Shown here: positions 26,938 to 36,370 of the stretch, in pieces | Layout of the letters: each line of letters begins with the position of its first letter | How positions within the stretch are numbered: position 1 is the first letter of the stretch | Source: Actinomycetes bacterium | GTDB taxonomy: Bacteria > Actinomycetota > Actinomycetes > Actinomycetales > Dermatophilaceae | DNA length: 59,937 nucleotides | Assembly (NCBI GenBank): GCA_023451855.1 | Contig: JAEXXY010000035.1 | Coordinates: forward strand, 1-59,937 | Direction: 5' to 3' | Position numbers and translations under genes: made by a program | Notes under the pieces: generated by a model | Told to the model about the DNA's origin: nothing | Seen by the model: the letters and a program-made list of their open reading frames with translations, nothing else | The model's database searches: none

Positions 26938-27303
26938 TCAGGCCGGCTCGTCTCGCAGTGGTGCGTCGTCACTCTTCTGCCACGGCCACCGCCCCGTGAT
27001 CTCGAGCTCGAGGGAGAAGCTGAGGAAGGTGCGGATGACGACGATCAGACCGAGGACGAGAACGTTGTTGAGGGTCGGCGTGATCGCGACGGTGCGGATG
27101 ATGTCGGCGGCGACCAGCAGCTCCAGGCCGAGCAGGATGGATCGCCCGAGCTGCTGCCTGAACTGCCGGTAGGTGTCGGCCCGGTGGGCGCGCCAGTTCA
27201 GGACGGCCTTGACTGCGGCGAGCGCGGCGCCGGCCACCAGGACGGCGACGCCGGCGGTGTCGATGACCTTGCCCGCCAGCTCGATCGCCTCAGTGAAAGC
27301 CAT
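26938..27303 (-). CDS. DUF1622 membrane protein
   Basis: A 121-aa protein with three hydrophobic segments; FRQQLGRSILLGLELLVAAD is the DUF1622 signature, and IIRTVAITPTLNNVLVLGLI follows. Cytoplasmic C-terminus is charged (WPWQKSDDAPLRDEPA). Function unknown. Divergent from the glutaminase gene. Confidence 0.88.
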   Translation of the reverse strand: MAFTEAIELAGKVIDTAGVAVLVAGAALAAVKAVLNWRAHRADTYRQFRQQLGRSILLGLELLVAADIIRTVAITPTLNNVLVLGLIVVIRTFLSFSLELEITGRWPWQKSDDAPLRDEPA

Positions 27304-27504
27304 GCCTGTGCCTCCCGCTGCGGTTCGGACTGCTGCTTCATTGTCGGGGTCCGCGCGCCCGCGTCTGCACGACATCCGGAAAACGGTGCCGGCCGACGCC
27401 GCGGCTCCGGCCCGAGCCCACGGTTCGAGCTGGCTCGATGCCGGCTCCCCGCGGCCACCCTCCGGCTAGTCTCGGGAGCGAGACGATCCGAAGGGCGGGC
27501 CTTC

Positions 27505-28533
27505 ATGACGCAGCTCTCCATGCACCAGCGGCTGCCCTTCGACGAGGCCACGACACCACCCCGCGTCTCGACCGGTGAGCTGCCCCAGGCCGAGGAGGTC
27601 GGGCAGCTCGTCACCGAGGCCTACGAGCGGTATCGAGGCACGACCGACGGCCAGGTCGCCGACTACATCCCGGTGCTGGCCGAGGCGTCGCCCGACTGGT
27701 TCGGGATCTGCGTGGTCGGTGCCCGGGGCCGCTCGTTCGAGATCGGCGACGTGGACACGCAGTTCTCGATCCAGAGCGTCTCGAAGCCGTTCGTCTTCGC
27801 GTTGGTGTGCGACGCGGTCGGGTACGACGCGGCTCGTCGCCGGCTCGGCGTCAACAGCACCGGCTTCCCCTTCAACTCGCTGATGGCCGTCGAGCTGAAC
27901 GAGGACCGGACGATGAACCCGCTCGTCAACGCCGGCGCGATCGCCACGACCAGCCTGATGCCGGGCTCGACCGCGGAGGAGAAGTTCGAAGGGGTGCGGG
28001 ACGGCTTGTCGCGCTTCGCGGGGCGCCAGCTGAGCATGAGTGAGGAGGTGTTCGCCTCCGAGTCCGGCGCCAACATGCGCAACCAGGGCATCGCCCACCT
28101 GCTCAACAGCTACGGGCGCCTGTACTTCGACCCCGACCAGGCCACCGACGTCTACACCCGACAGTGCTCGCTCGAGGTTACCGTCCACGACCTCGCCGTG
28201 ATGGCGGCGACCCTGGCCAACGGCGGGGTCAACCCGCAGACCCAGGAGCGTGTCATCGCCCGCGGCGTGTGCCGGCGGGTGCTGGCCGTGATGGCGACCG
28301 CCGGCCTCTACGAGCTGTCCGGTGACTGGTTGTACGAGATCGGGATGCCCGGCAAGAGCGGCGTCAGCGGCGGCATCGTCACCGTGTCACCGGGCAAGGG
28401 CGGCCTGGCCACGTTCTCGCCGCCGTTGGACCCAGCCGGGAACAGTGTGCGCGGCCAGCTCGTGACGAAGTTCCTCTCGGAGCGGCTCGGTCTGAACCTG
28501 TTCGCCTCCGAGCCCGTGGCCCCGCAGCGCTGA
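27505..28533 (+). CDS. glsA: Glutaminase A
   Basis: A 342-aa serine-dependent beta-lactamase-fold glutaminase converting glutamine to glutamate and ammonia. The S-x-x-K active-site pair is S91/K94 in FSIQSVSKPFVFAL; other conserved parts are NSLMAVELNEDRTMNPLVNAGA, here seen around residue 125-150, GMPGKSGVSGGI and the final PLDPAGNSVRG. About 30 residues longer at the N-terminus than the E. coli enzyme. It is probably monocistronic; AAGGGCGGGC precedes the ATG. Confidence 0.95.
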   Translation: MTQLSMHQRLPFDEATTPPRVSTGELPQAEEVGQLVTEAYERYRGTTDGQVADYIPVLAEASPDWFGICVVGARGRSFEIGDVDTQFSIQSVSKPFVFALVCDAVGYDAARRRLGVNSTGFPFNSLMAVELNEDRTMNPLVNAGAIATTSLMPGSTAEEKFEGVRDGLSRFAGRQLSMSEEVFASESGANMRNQGIAHLLNSYGRLYFDPDQATDVYTRQCSLEVTVHDLAVMAATLANGGVNPQTQERVIARGVCRRVLAVMATAGLYELSGDWLYEIGMPGKSGVSGGIVTVSPGKGGLATFSPPLDPAGNSVRGQLVTKFLSERLGLNLFASEPVAPQR

Positions 28534-28679
28534 GCCCGCCACGCGTCACGGGGTCCCGGGTGCTCTGTCGTTTCACCTCCGAAGGATGAGTCCCGGTCGC
28601 CGGTGCCCACCTAGCGTGTGAGGTGGACGCACGACGCCGAGCCGTGCCGCGGCCGGCGACATCGGAGGGAGCGATCTCG

Positions 28680-29078
28680 ATGCCGAGCCAACCGTCAGCG
28701 AGCAAGCTGGAATGGGCCGCGGGCCTCACGGTCTTCGCCGGCTTGCTGCTCATCACGGCCGGACTCTTCCAGGCGCTCGCCGGCATCGTGGCCCTCGTCG
28801 ACGACCAGCGCTACGTCCTGACCGGCGCCTACGTCTACACCTTCGACACCACCACCTGGGGCTGGATCCAGCTCGTCCTCGGTCTCGCCGCCGTCGGGCT
28901 GGGCATCGCGGTGATCGTGGGCAAGGTGTGGTCGTTGATCGTGGCCGTGTCCGTCGCGATCCTGTCGGCCACGGCGCAGTTCATGTGGCTGCCGTACGAC
29001 CCGGTCCGGGCCGTCGTCGTCATCGGCATCAACGCCCTGATCATCTGGGCCCTCGCCGTCCAGCTCAAGAGGCCGTAG
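28680..29078 (+). CDS. DUF7144-type membrane protein
   Basis: A 132-aa protein with four hydrophobic helices (WAAGLTVFAGLLLITAGLFQ; WIQLVLGLAAVGLGIAVIVG; VAVSVAILSATAQFMWLPYD; VVVIGINALIIWALAV). The pattern and WGWIQLVLG and FMWLPYDP segments match the actinobacterial DUF7144 family. ATG 28680 has GGAGGGAGCG upstream; an upstream GTG at 28623 is less likely. Confidence 0.85.
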   Translation: MPSQPSASKLEWAAGLTVFAGLLLITAGLFQALAGIVALVDDQRYVLTGAYVYTFDTTTWGWIQLVLGLAAVGLGIAVIVGKVWSLIVAVSVAILSATAQFMWLPYDPVRAVVVIGINALIIWALAVQLKRP

Positions 29079-29191
29079 GCCGACGGACGCCTCAGCGGGG
29101 GTACGCCTCAGCCGACGGGCTCGCGACCCGGGCCGGCCGCAACTGTGCCGATTCGGCCCTCGCCTCGTGCCCGGATGGTTATCGTCTCGAC

Positions 29192-29833
29192 ATGACAGGG
29201 CCCATGACCATGAACCGCGTCATCCACGCGGCGGTGCGTCGCGACCTCTCCCGCCTCGAGTCCGCCCTCGCCGCCGCACCGGACGGCGACCGCGCCCGCG
29301 CCCAGCAGCTGCAGGTGGCCTACGCCAACCTCCACGACCAGCTCAAGCACCATCACGAGGGCGAGGACACGCACGTGTTCCCGTTCCTGGCCAGGGTGGA
29401 AGGGGCCCAGGAGCTGGTCGAGGTCATGGAGACGGAGCACCAGGCCATGGCGGACGCACTCGCCAGTGCGCACACCGCCATGGACTCCTACGCCTCGACC
29501 GGGTCTGCCGCCGATGCCCACGCCGCCAGGGAGGCCGTCGTGAGGGCGAGCGAGGTCGTCGATCGGCACCTGCACCACGAGGAGAACGACCTCGAGCCAC
29601 TCATGCTGCCGCACCTCGAGACGCCCGAGTGGAAGGCCGTCGAGAAGCAGCTGCGGCCGCCGTCCCTCGCCGAGTCGGGCCGGTTCATGGCCTGGGTTCA
29701 GGACGGGATGCCCGAGGCGGAGCGCTCCTACCTTCGCTCGACGATCCCGGCGCCGGTGACGTTCCTGCTCAGCAGGGTGGCCGGCAGGTCATACCACCGG
29801 GAGGTAGCGCCCGCCTGGCAGCCCACCCGGTAG
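29192..29833 (+). CDS. Hemerythrin domain-containing protein
   Basis: A 213-aa protein whose first about 145 residues form a hemerythrin-like four-helix bundle: HHHEGEDTHVFPFL, METEHQAMADAL and VDRHLHHEENDLEPLMLPHL supply the His/Glu di-iron ligands. The C-terminal 60 residues are an extra helical region. Likely oxygen, nitric-oxide or iron sensing/storage in the cytosol. ATG 29192; no strong ribosome site. A second unrelated hemerythrin is at 46929. Confidence 0.88.
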   Translation: MTGPMTMNRVIHAAVRRDLSRLESALAAAPDGDRARAQQLQVAYANLHDQLKHHHEGEDTHVFPFLARVEGAQELVEVMETEHQAMADALASAHTAMDSYASTGSAADAHAAREAVVRASEVVDRHLHHEENDLEPLMLPHLETPEWKAVEKQLRPPSLAESGRFMAWVQDGMPEAERSYLRSTIPAPVTFLLSRVAGRSYHREVAPAWQPTR

Positions 29834-29947
29834 GGCCCGGCAGCCCGGGCACTGGCTGCTGTCTGCCGCCGGGCTCCGTGAGCGCCGTGGCTCGGAGAGG
29901 CCCGCGCTGACGCGGCTCGCTTCCGTCGCTTGTCCGGCCGCTGGAGA

Positions 29948-30979
29948 ATGTCGCTCGTGGAGCAGCGGCTCGGCTCGACCACCCTCGAGGACGGCACGGC
30001 AATACGTTTCGCCGTCGCCGGCCGGGGCCCGGTGGCGATCTACGTGCCTGGGTGGGTGTCCCATCTCGAGCTGGGGTGGGCGCTGCCGGCCGAGCGTCAG
30101 TTCTACGAGGGCCTGGCCGACGGTCGGACGCTCGTGCGATACGACCGACCGGGCTGCGGCCTGTCCGGGGCGACTGCCCGCACAGACGTCGTCGAGATGG
30201 AGCTGGAGGTCCTGCGCGCGGTCGCGACTGCCGTCGGTGTCGACCGTTTCGACCTGGTCGGGGCCTCCTTCGGTGCGCCACTCGCGGTGAGGTGGGCCGC
30301 CCGGCATCCGAGGTCGGTGACGCGCCTGGTCCTCTACGGCGGCTGGGTCGACGGTGACGGTGTGGCAGATCAGGCCGTGCGTGAGCACGTGCTCGGCCTG
30401 GTCGACCAGCACTGGGGGTTCGCATCGGATGTGCTGACCGAGATCTTCGCCCCTGACGCGGACGCCGGGTTCCGCGCCATGTTCGCGCGCTACCAGAGAG
30501 ATTCGGCGCCCGCCGCCTGGGCGCACCGGCTGTTGGCGGCGTGCTACGACATCGACGTCGCCGAGGATCTCCCTCGGATCACGGCACCCACCTCGGTCAT
30601 CCACCGCCAGGACGACCGCGCGGTGCCGCTCGCGGAGGGCGAGCGACTGGCCCAGGGCATCGACGGAGCGACGCTGACCGTGCTGGCCGGCCGGACGCAC
30701 ATCCCCTTCGCCGGCGACGCGCACGCCGTGCTCGACGCGATGCGTCGCGGCCTGGGACTGTCCCCTCTCGGCCTCCGGACGCGGCCCACGTTGACCGCCC
30801 GCCAGACCCAGGTGGCCGGGTTGGTGGCGCTCGGCTGGTCGAACCGGCAGATCGCCGAAGAGCTCGTGATCAGCGAGCGTTCGGCCGAGTCGCACGTCGA
30901 ACGGATCCGCACGCGGCTCGGATTCCGTTCCCGCGCCCAGATCGCAGCCTGGTACGTCGCGTCGAACGCGGACGGCTGA
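29948..30979 (+). CDS. Alpha/beta hydrolase fused to a LuxR-type DNA-binding domain
   Basis: A 343-aa two-domain protein. Residues about 10-255 are an alpha/beta hydrolase with the elbow GASFG, RYDRPGCGLS and the late His in AGRTHIPFAGD. Residues about 275-343 are a LuxR-type HTH (LTARQTQVAGLVALGWSNRQ, then IAEELVISERSAESHVERIR). A regulator whose hydrolase part senses, or cleaves, a small ligand is likely. ATG 29948 has GGAG close by; a TTG at 29930 is in frame. Confidence 0.9.
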   Translation: MSLVEQRLGSTTLEDGTAIRFAVAGRGPVAIYVPGWVSHLELGWALPAERQFYEGLADGRTLVRYDRPGCGLSGATARTDVVEMELEVLRAVATAVGVDRFDLVGASFGAPLAVRWAARHPRSVTRLVLYGGWVDGDGVADQAVREHVLGLVDQHWGFASDVLTEIFAPDADAGFRAMFARYQRDSAPAAWAHRLLAACYDIDVAEDLPRITAPTSVIHRQDDRAVPLAEGERLAQGIDGATLTVLAGRTHIPFAGDAHAVLDAMRRGLGLSPLGLRTRPTLTARQTQVAGLVALGWSNRQIAEELVISERSAESHVERIRTRLGFRSRAQIAAWYVASNADG

Positions 30980-31040
30980 CCTCCGAAGTGCGGTATTTCC
31001 ACTGCTGACGACGTCATGGCGCGCCCGGCACGCTCGGTGC

Positions 31041-31748
31041 ATGACGACTCACCCAGGGCAATCCGACACTCTGACAAACACATCCACTCGCGCCTCCGAG
31101 GAGCCCGAGAGGCCGCTCGAGTTCGACGACCATCCCGGCCGCGGACGGTTCAACTCGGCGTTCTTCTGGGTCATGGGCGGCTACCTCGACCGGCTCATGC
31201 GCCGCCACAAGTCCGCCGCCTTTGCCGACCTGCCCTCGACAGTGGTCGAGCTGGGGGCGGGAGTCGGGGCGAACCTGCGGTACCTGCCCGCGGGCGCCCA
31301 CCTCATCGCCGTCGAACCCAACCCCTACATGCATGCGCGGCTCCGGCGTGCGGCTCGGTCACGCAGCGTCGACCTCGAGATCCGCAGCGTCGTCGGCGAG
31401 CAGATCGACCTTCCCGACGCGAGCACCGATGCCGTCATCTCCAGCCTGGTCCTGTGCAGCGTGCGGGACCCGGAGGCCGTCCTCGCCGAGGTCCGCCGGA
31501 TTCTGCGACCGGGCGGCCGCTTCTGCTTCGCCGAGCACGTCGCAGCGAAGCCGGGCACGCCCACGCGCTGGACCCAGCGGACCCTGCGTCGACCGTGGGC
31601 ATGGATCTTCGAAGGCTGTTCCTGCGAAAGGGAGCTGGCGAGCGTGATCCGGTCTGCCGGGTTCACCACTGTCGACCTCAGCGACTACCGGATCCGCCCG
31701 CCGTTCCTGCCGTTCAACACCCACGTCGCCGGCACGGCCATCGCCTAG
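31041..31748 (+). CDS. Class I SAM-dependent methyltransferase
   Basis: A 235-aa protein. Motif I is VVELGAGVGANLRYLP, motif II region VEPNPYMHARLRR, and later ILRPGGRFCFAEHVA; the overall arrangement is like the METTL7/UbiE type. Substrate unknown. It is followed after 32 nt by a GNAT gene, so cotranscription is likely. Confidence 0.9.
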   Translation: MTTHPGQSDTLTNTSTRASEEPERPLEFDDHPGRGRFNSAFFWVMGGYLDRLMRRHKSAAFADLPSTVVELGAGVGANLRYLPAGAHLIAVEPNPYMHARLRRAARSRSVDLEIRSVVGEQIDLPDASTDAVISSLVLCSVRDPEAVLAEVRRILRPGGRFCFAEHVAAKPGTPTRWTQRTLRRPWAWIFEGCSCERELASVIRSAGFTTVDLSDYRIRPPFLPFNTHVAGTAIA

Positions 31749-31780
31749 GCCGGACCGTGTCTGCACAGAAAGGCAGCCCG

Positions 31781-32479
31781 ATGCACATCTCCGTCCTGGC
31801 GGCGCTCTCGACGGCCAGAACGCGTCGGCGCATCCGCGGCGCCCACCACGAGACCGTCTCTGCGCACGCTCCAGTGCGAGCGCAACGACCCTGCGGCGAC
31901 GCGCCCTCCCGCGCCATCGCCCTGCGTCGCCTCACCCCTGCCGATGCGCGGCACATGACCGACCTGATCCAGCGGCTGTCACCGCAGTCGCGCTACCTGC
32001 GCTACTTCCGGCCGGTGCGTTCCTTCTCCGCGGCTGACATCGCGCGCTTCGTCGGGGTCGGTCCAGGCCACCTGGCGGTCGGGGCGTTCGACGCAGGCGT
32101 CCTCGTCGGGGTCGCGCAGTACTTCCGGTCGGAACGGCCCGACCGCGCGGAGGTCGCCCTCGAGGTGGCCGACAGCCACCACCGTCGCGGGCTCGGCACC
32201 CGACTGGTCCACGAGCTGGCTCGGTTCGCCGCCGACGCGGGCATCACCCACTTCACCGCGACCGTCCTCGCAGAGAACCGGCCCGTGCTCGGACTGATGC
32301 GGCACTCGGGTTGGGATATCGCGACCATCGTGGACGGGCCCTACGCCGACATCGTCGTGAGCCTTCCGCCGCCTTCCCCTCGACCGGGCGGCGCCGCAGC
32401 TAACGTGAGGGACACATCGCGAGGAGGCGTACGTGTCCAGCTATCCCGTCCTGCTCCACACCGCCATCGACGCGCGTGA
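31781..32479 (+). CDS. GNAT family N-acetyltransferase
   Basis: A 232-aa protein: an unmatched N-terminal part of about 45 residues and a GNAT domain with the acetyl-CoA loop HHRRGLGTRLVHEL. The segment RLSPQSRYLRYFRP is typical of the GNAT domain in PatA/Pat-type protein lysine acetyltransferases, so a protein substrate is possible. The 3' end overlaps the next gene by 47 nt, giving a Pro/Arg-rich tail (PAPHRHRRA) that may be a by-product of a lost upstream stop. Confidence 0.87.
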   Translation: MHISVLAALSTARTRRRIRGAHHETVSAHAPVRAQRPCGDAPSRAIALRRLTPADARHMTDLIQRLSPQSRYLRYFRPVRSFSAADIARFVGVGPGHLAVGAFDAGVLVGVAQYFRSERPDRAEVALEVADSHHRRGLGTRLVHELARFAADAGITHFTATVLAENRPVLGLMRHSGWDIATIVDGPYADIVVSLPPPSPRPGGAAANVRDTSRGGVRVQLSRPAPHRHRRA

Positions 32480-32846
32480 CTGCCGGGCGCTCGGCGAGTT
32501 CTACCGTCAGCTTCTGGGGCTTCGGTACCGGGAAGGCGAGGAACCGCCGACCGATGGGAGTCCTGACGACGCCGACTGGCTGGTTCTGCTTGATGGAGAA
32601 GGGAACCGGGTCCTGACCGTTCAGGCGAAGAAGGACACCGTGCCTCCGACCTGGCCCTCTGAGCAGGTGCCGATGCAGATGCACATGGACTTCAGAGTGC
32701 CCTCCCTCGAGGAGCTGGAGCGGCACCGGGAGCGGGCGGAGGCCTTGGGCGCCCAGCTGTTGTACGACCGATCGAAGGACGAGGGCGAGCCGCTCTACGT
32801 GCTTGCCGATCCTGCTGGGCACCCGTTCTGCCTCCTCGTCCAGTAG
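32433..32846 (+). CDS. VOC family (glyoxalase-like) protein
   Basis: A 137-aa single-domain VOC protein: LHTAIDARDCRALGEFYRQL at the N-terminus, then HMDFRVPSLEEL and VLADPAGHPFCLLV, the usual betaalphabetabetabeta pair. The Glu/His metal ligands are only partly evident, so it may be a binding protein. GTG start with GAGGAGG upstream, lying inside the GNAT 3' end. Confidence 0.87.
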   Translation: MSSYPVLLHTAIDARDCRALGEFYRQLLGLRYREGEEPPTDGSPDDADWLVLLDGEGNRVLTVQAKKDTVPPTWPSEQVPMQMHMDFRVPSLEELERHRERAEALGAQLLYDRSKDEGEPLYVLADPAGHPFCLLVQ

Positions 32847-32920
32847 AGCAACCGGCGCTTGCGCCGGCTCCCGCCGGACCGGCCCTGCTCGTCGCGACCG
32901 GTCAGGTGGGCACATCCTGC

Positions 32921-33244
32921 CTACTGAACCGGAGGCAGAAGCTGAGCCAGGGCGTCACCCATCCGGTCCCGACCGGCACCGTTGGAGCCGATGTTCCCCA
33001 GGCCGAACTGAAGGTTCGAGGACAGCGTCACCTGCACCGTGCCCGGAGCGACCTCCCGGATCTGGGCAGTGACCTTCTCTCCGGAGGAGAGCACCATCCG
33101 ACCGGCCGTGAAGACGAAGAGGCCCGTCGCCGCATCCGAGGAAAGATGCTGCATCCCCGCGCGGCGCGCTGCCTCCTCGAGGGCCGCGACCGCCTCGCCG
33201 CTGCTGGCTCGGAAGATCATCGACCACGTGTTCCCAGCGCTCAT
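32921..33244 (-). CDS. Protein of unknown function
   Basis: A 107-aa alpha/beta protein (NTWSMIFRASSGEAVAALEE; GRMVLSSGEKVTAQIREVAP; GTVQVTLSSNLQFGLGNIGS). A helix then antiparallel strands; no family recognised. ATG 33244 with GGAGCGGTGAG upstream; the frame extends to 33454 but with poorer composition. Confidence 0.7.
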   Translation of the reverse strand: MSAGNTWSMIFRASSGEAVAALEEAARRAGMQHLSSDAATGLFVFTAGRMVLSSGEKVTAQIREVAPGTVQVTLSSNLQFGLGNIGSNGAGRDRMGDALAQLLPPVQ

Positions 33245-33489
33245 CTCACCGCTCCTCGCCCGACGCGACCCGCGGGTCCGCGGCGACGCCCGACTCGAGG
33301 ATCGACCCGACTGCCGCCATCCCGCGTGTACGACGAGAGTAGCGAGACGGCCGTGGCGCGCGCCGGGCTTCAGGCCGACCAGCTGCGGGCAAACGGAGCG
33401 GCACCTGCCGACCGCGCGCCGCCCATCGGTGAGGTCCCAAAGTGCTGCGTTCACGTACGGACCGGCAGCCGCGAGCCCTACATTGGGGC

Positions 33490-34128
33490 ATGGCAGACAT
33501 CATCCTGGGCATCTTCGCGATCATCGCCGGCGCCTTCATGCTCTTCGCCGGACAACTGGTGCTGCGCCTGGTCCTCCCCATCTGGGGGTTCTTCGCTGGA
33601 TTCGCTTTCGGGGCAGGTCTTTTCGCTGAACTCGCAAACGAGCGCGTCCTCGGCACCGTGCTGGGTTGGATCGTGGGATTCGTGTGCGCGCTGATCTTCG
33701 CTCTCCTCGCGTACCTCTACTTCGCGGTGGCAGTCGTTCTTGCGATGGCTGCCTTCGGCTACGCGATCGGTGCGGGCCTCGTCGTCGCCCTGGGCATCAG
33801 CTGGAACTGGGTCGCCGTCCTGGTGGGTGTTGTCGTCGGCGCCGCGCTCGGGCTGGTGGCGGTCATCGGGAACCTGCCGATGATCGTCCTGGCCGTCGTC
33901 AGCTCGGTCGCCGGGGCCGTCAGCGTCGTCGCCGGGATCATGCTGCTGGTGGGCACGATCGACTCTGCCGACTTCACCCGGGGCAGCTTCACGCAGGCGG
34001 TGCACGCCGGCTGGGGCTGGTACCTGACTCTGCTGGTCCTTGCCCTGATCGGGATCGTCGCCCAGACCCGGCAGCGACTGGCGATGCGCCGAAGCGTCCA
34101 CGAGACCTGGTACGCCGAGAGTCAGTGA
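33490..34128 (+). CDS. DUF4203-like multi-pass membrane protein
   Basis: A 212-aa protein with about seven hydrophobic helices from the N-terminus (DIILGIFAIIAGAFMLFAGQ) to GWGWYLTLLVLALIGIVAQT and a short basic cytoplasmic tail. The Gly-rich glycine-zipper helices resemble the DUF4203/TMEM198 type. Function unknown. Confidence 0.83.
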   Translation: MADIILGIFAIIAGAFMLFAGQLVLRLVLPIWGFFAGFAFGAGLFAELANERVLGTVLGWIVGFVCALIFALLAYLYFAVAVVLAMAAFGYAIGAGLVVALGISWNWVAVLVGVVVGAALGLVAVIGNLPMIVLAVVSSVAGAVSVVAGIMLLVGTIDSADFTRGSFTQAVHAGWGWYLTLLVLALIGIVAQTRQRLAMRRSVHETWYAESQ

Positions 34129-34189
34129 CGTACGCCCCGAGACTCGGGCGGGGGAGGGTCAGCCGATACTCCACGGCACGCGCAGGACG

Positions 34190-34977
34190 TCAGGCAGGGA
34201 CGGAGATTCCCTGCAGCCAGGCCTGCCAGGCGGGCTCCTCGCGGCGGACGTAGTCCGCGGCTTCCGCCGAGAAGAGGTACGCGCGCACGCCGCCCGTCGC
34301 CTTGCCCGCGCCCTCGTCCCACGCGAAGACGCTCAGCATCCCGGGAACCGGCGCTGTGAGCCGGACCAGCGCCTGTCGCGCACCGACGCGCTCCACCGTG
34401 CCGCTGGCGCCGCGCGCCTCGACCGTGGTGCCTTCGTCTCCCAGCCCGAGCTCACCGCGCAAGGTCGACCACACGGCATCCGCGTCGCCCGGGTGCGAGG
34501 CGGAGGCCTCCAGGAAGGTGGCCTCCTGTCCGGGGAAGTGCGACAGGTAGAGGCGCAGGTTGTCGAAGAACGGCAGCCAGCCCGGGGCCATGGTGTCCCA
34601 GAACTCCGACTCCCACGCGGCGCCGGTGCCGAAGCCGCTGCTGGTGACGCGGACGATGCAGGTTCCGCCCGACTGTGCCTCGACGATGAACTCCGACGTC
34701 AGCGGGCTGAGCGCATCGTGGTCCTTGCCCATGAGGGCGGCCCAGTCCTCCTCGTAGACGAGGCGGCGCGGCGGCTCCCATGCGGTGACCTGGCCGTCCG
34801 AGCCCATGTCCGGGCCCATGGTGAAGTGCAGGGAGCCTCCTTCGCGCTCCTCCATCTCGGTCGGCGTGAACCAGGCGCTCATGCCCTTGGCGGTGGCGAT
34901 GGCCTGCCAGACCTGTTCCGGGGTGCCCGGGACCTCGACGCTGAACTCCAGGCGGTACGGGACGTTCGGGGTGATGC

Positions 34978-34981
<4 letters not shown>
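34190..34981 (-). CDS. SRPBCC domain-containing protein (AHSA1 type)
   Basis: A 263-aa protein whose first about 150 residues are a START-like/AHSA1 fold (RLEFSVEVPGTPEQVWQAIA; GMSAWFTPTEMEEREGG), followed by a second part of about 100 residues. Such proteins bind hydrophobic ligands. The ATG overlaps the stop of the upstream ArsR-like regulator (ATGA), a classic pairing of an AHSA1 protein and its winged-helix regulator. Confidence 0.9.
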
Positions 34982-35556
<575 letters not shown>

Positions 35557-35567
35557 ACCGCCACGCT

Positions 35568-35595
35568 CCTCTTGACAATAAATCTTGTCAAGAGG
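35568..35595. promoter_or_regulatory. Inverted-repeat operator of the ArsR-SRPBCC operon
   Basis: CCTCTTGACA (35568-35577) and TGTCAAGAGG (35586-35595) are perfect 10-bp arms around an AT-rich 8-bp spacer ATAAATCT. It begins 12 bp upstream of the regulator start. On the minus strand TTGACA is also a consensus -35 hexamer, so a bound regulator would cover the promoter. Confidence 0.8.
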
Positions 35596-35914
35596 TTGCG
35601 ACGAATACTGGCGTGACGGGCGGCGAGACGGCGCGCGCTCACGATCCGGGGTTGGTAGGACCGGCGTCGTGTGGTGAGCGACCGAGAGGGGCCGTGCGTG
35701 AGTAGTTCGGCCGCACTCCGGAGGGTCGAGCGTTCTAGCCGGTGCGGGTGCATGCCAGGTGATAGAAGTGCCCTGGGTAACCGGGGCTTCGGCGGATGGT
35801 TCGCCGTCAGGGTTCGGAAATGGGGGTTACCCGCTCGGTGTCGTGGCACCGGACCAATGACCCAGGTGTCCGGCGGGCGCCACGACACCGCAATGACGAG
35901 CCACAGGGGGACTG
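35596..35914. other. Intergenic region without a gene
   Basis: About 320 nt divergent from the ArsR-like gene. No frame with coding character and no clear hairpin. It holds the promoter of the secreted protein gene at 35915, whose elements are not obvious. Confidence 0.5.
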
Positions 35915-36298
35915 GTGCCCAACTCGCGCATCATCACCGCGTCCTTGGCGGCCGCCGTTCTCGTCGGTGGGTCCCTGACGCTCCGGGCCACACTGGACGA
36001 CGACGTGACCTGGCACTCAGGTACGGCCGTGGTCGCGAGGGACGCGGCGACAGCCATGTTCTTCGTGCCGAACCGGTCGGCTGAGGATGCCGTGACCTAC
36101 GGGTCTGCAGGTGCCGTCGCTCGCTGGGTCGACGCCAGCGGCAAAGTTCAGTCCGGAGGGTGGCCCACCTGCCTCGTCCCGGCACCGGGGCCAAACCTGA
36201 CCGGTCCGCAGGAGACGCCCATCCGATTCGGGACCGTCGACGTCGACGACGACCTGGGCGGTGGCCCCATGGTCGTCGTGATCGACTGTCGGGGATGA
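35915..36298 (+). CDS. Exported protein of unknown function
   Basis: A 127-aa protein starting at a GTG with CAGGGGG upstream; ASLAAAVLVGGSLTLRA is a hydrophobic N-terminal segment (signal peptide or anchor). The remaining part is acidic with two Cys residues (WPTCLVPAPG; VVVIDCRG), which could form a disulfide. Convergent with the gene at 36371. Confidence 0.65.
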   Translation: MPNSRIITASLAAAVLVGGSLTLRATLDDDVTWHSGTAVVARDAATAMFFVPNRSAEDAVTYGSAGAVARWVDASGKVQSGGWPTCLVPAPGPNLTGPQETPIRFGTVDVDDDLGGGPMVVVIDCRG

Positions 36299-36370
36299 GC
36301 GACGAGGGCCGGCGTCGCCAGTGGGCCACCGGGCTCGGCGCCGGGAGAAAGGCCCGCTTTCCACCGCCTG

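Noticed and set aside
26920..27504. N-terminal extension of the glutaminase frame
   Set aside because: Overlaps the DUF1622 gene on the opposite strand and has no domain; ATG 27505 matches the family.
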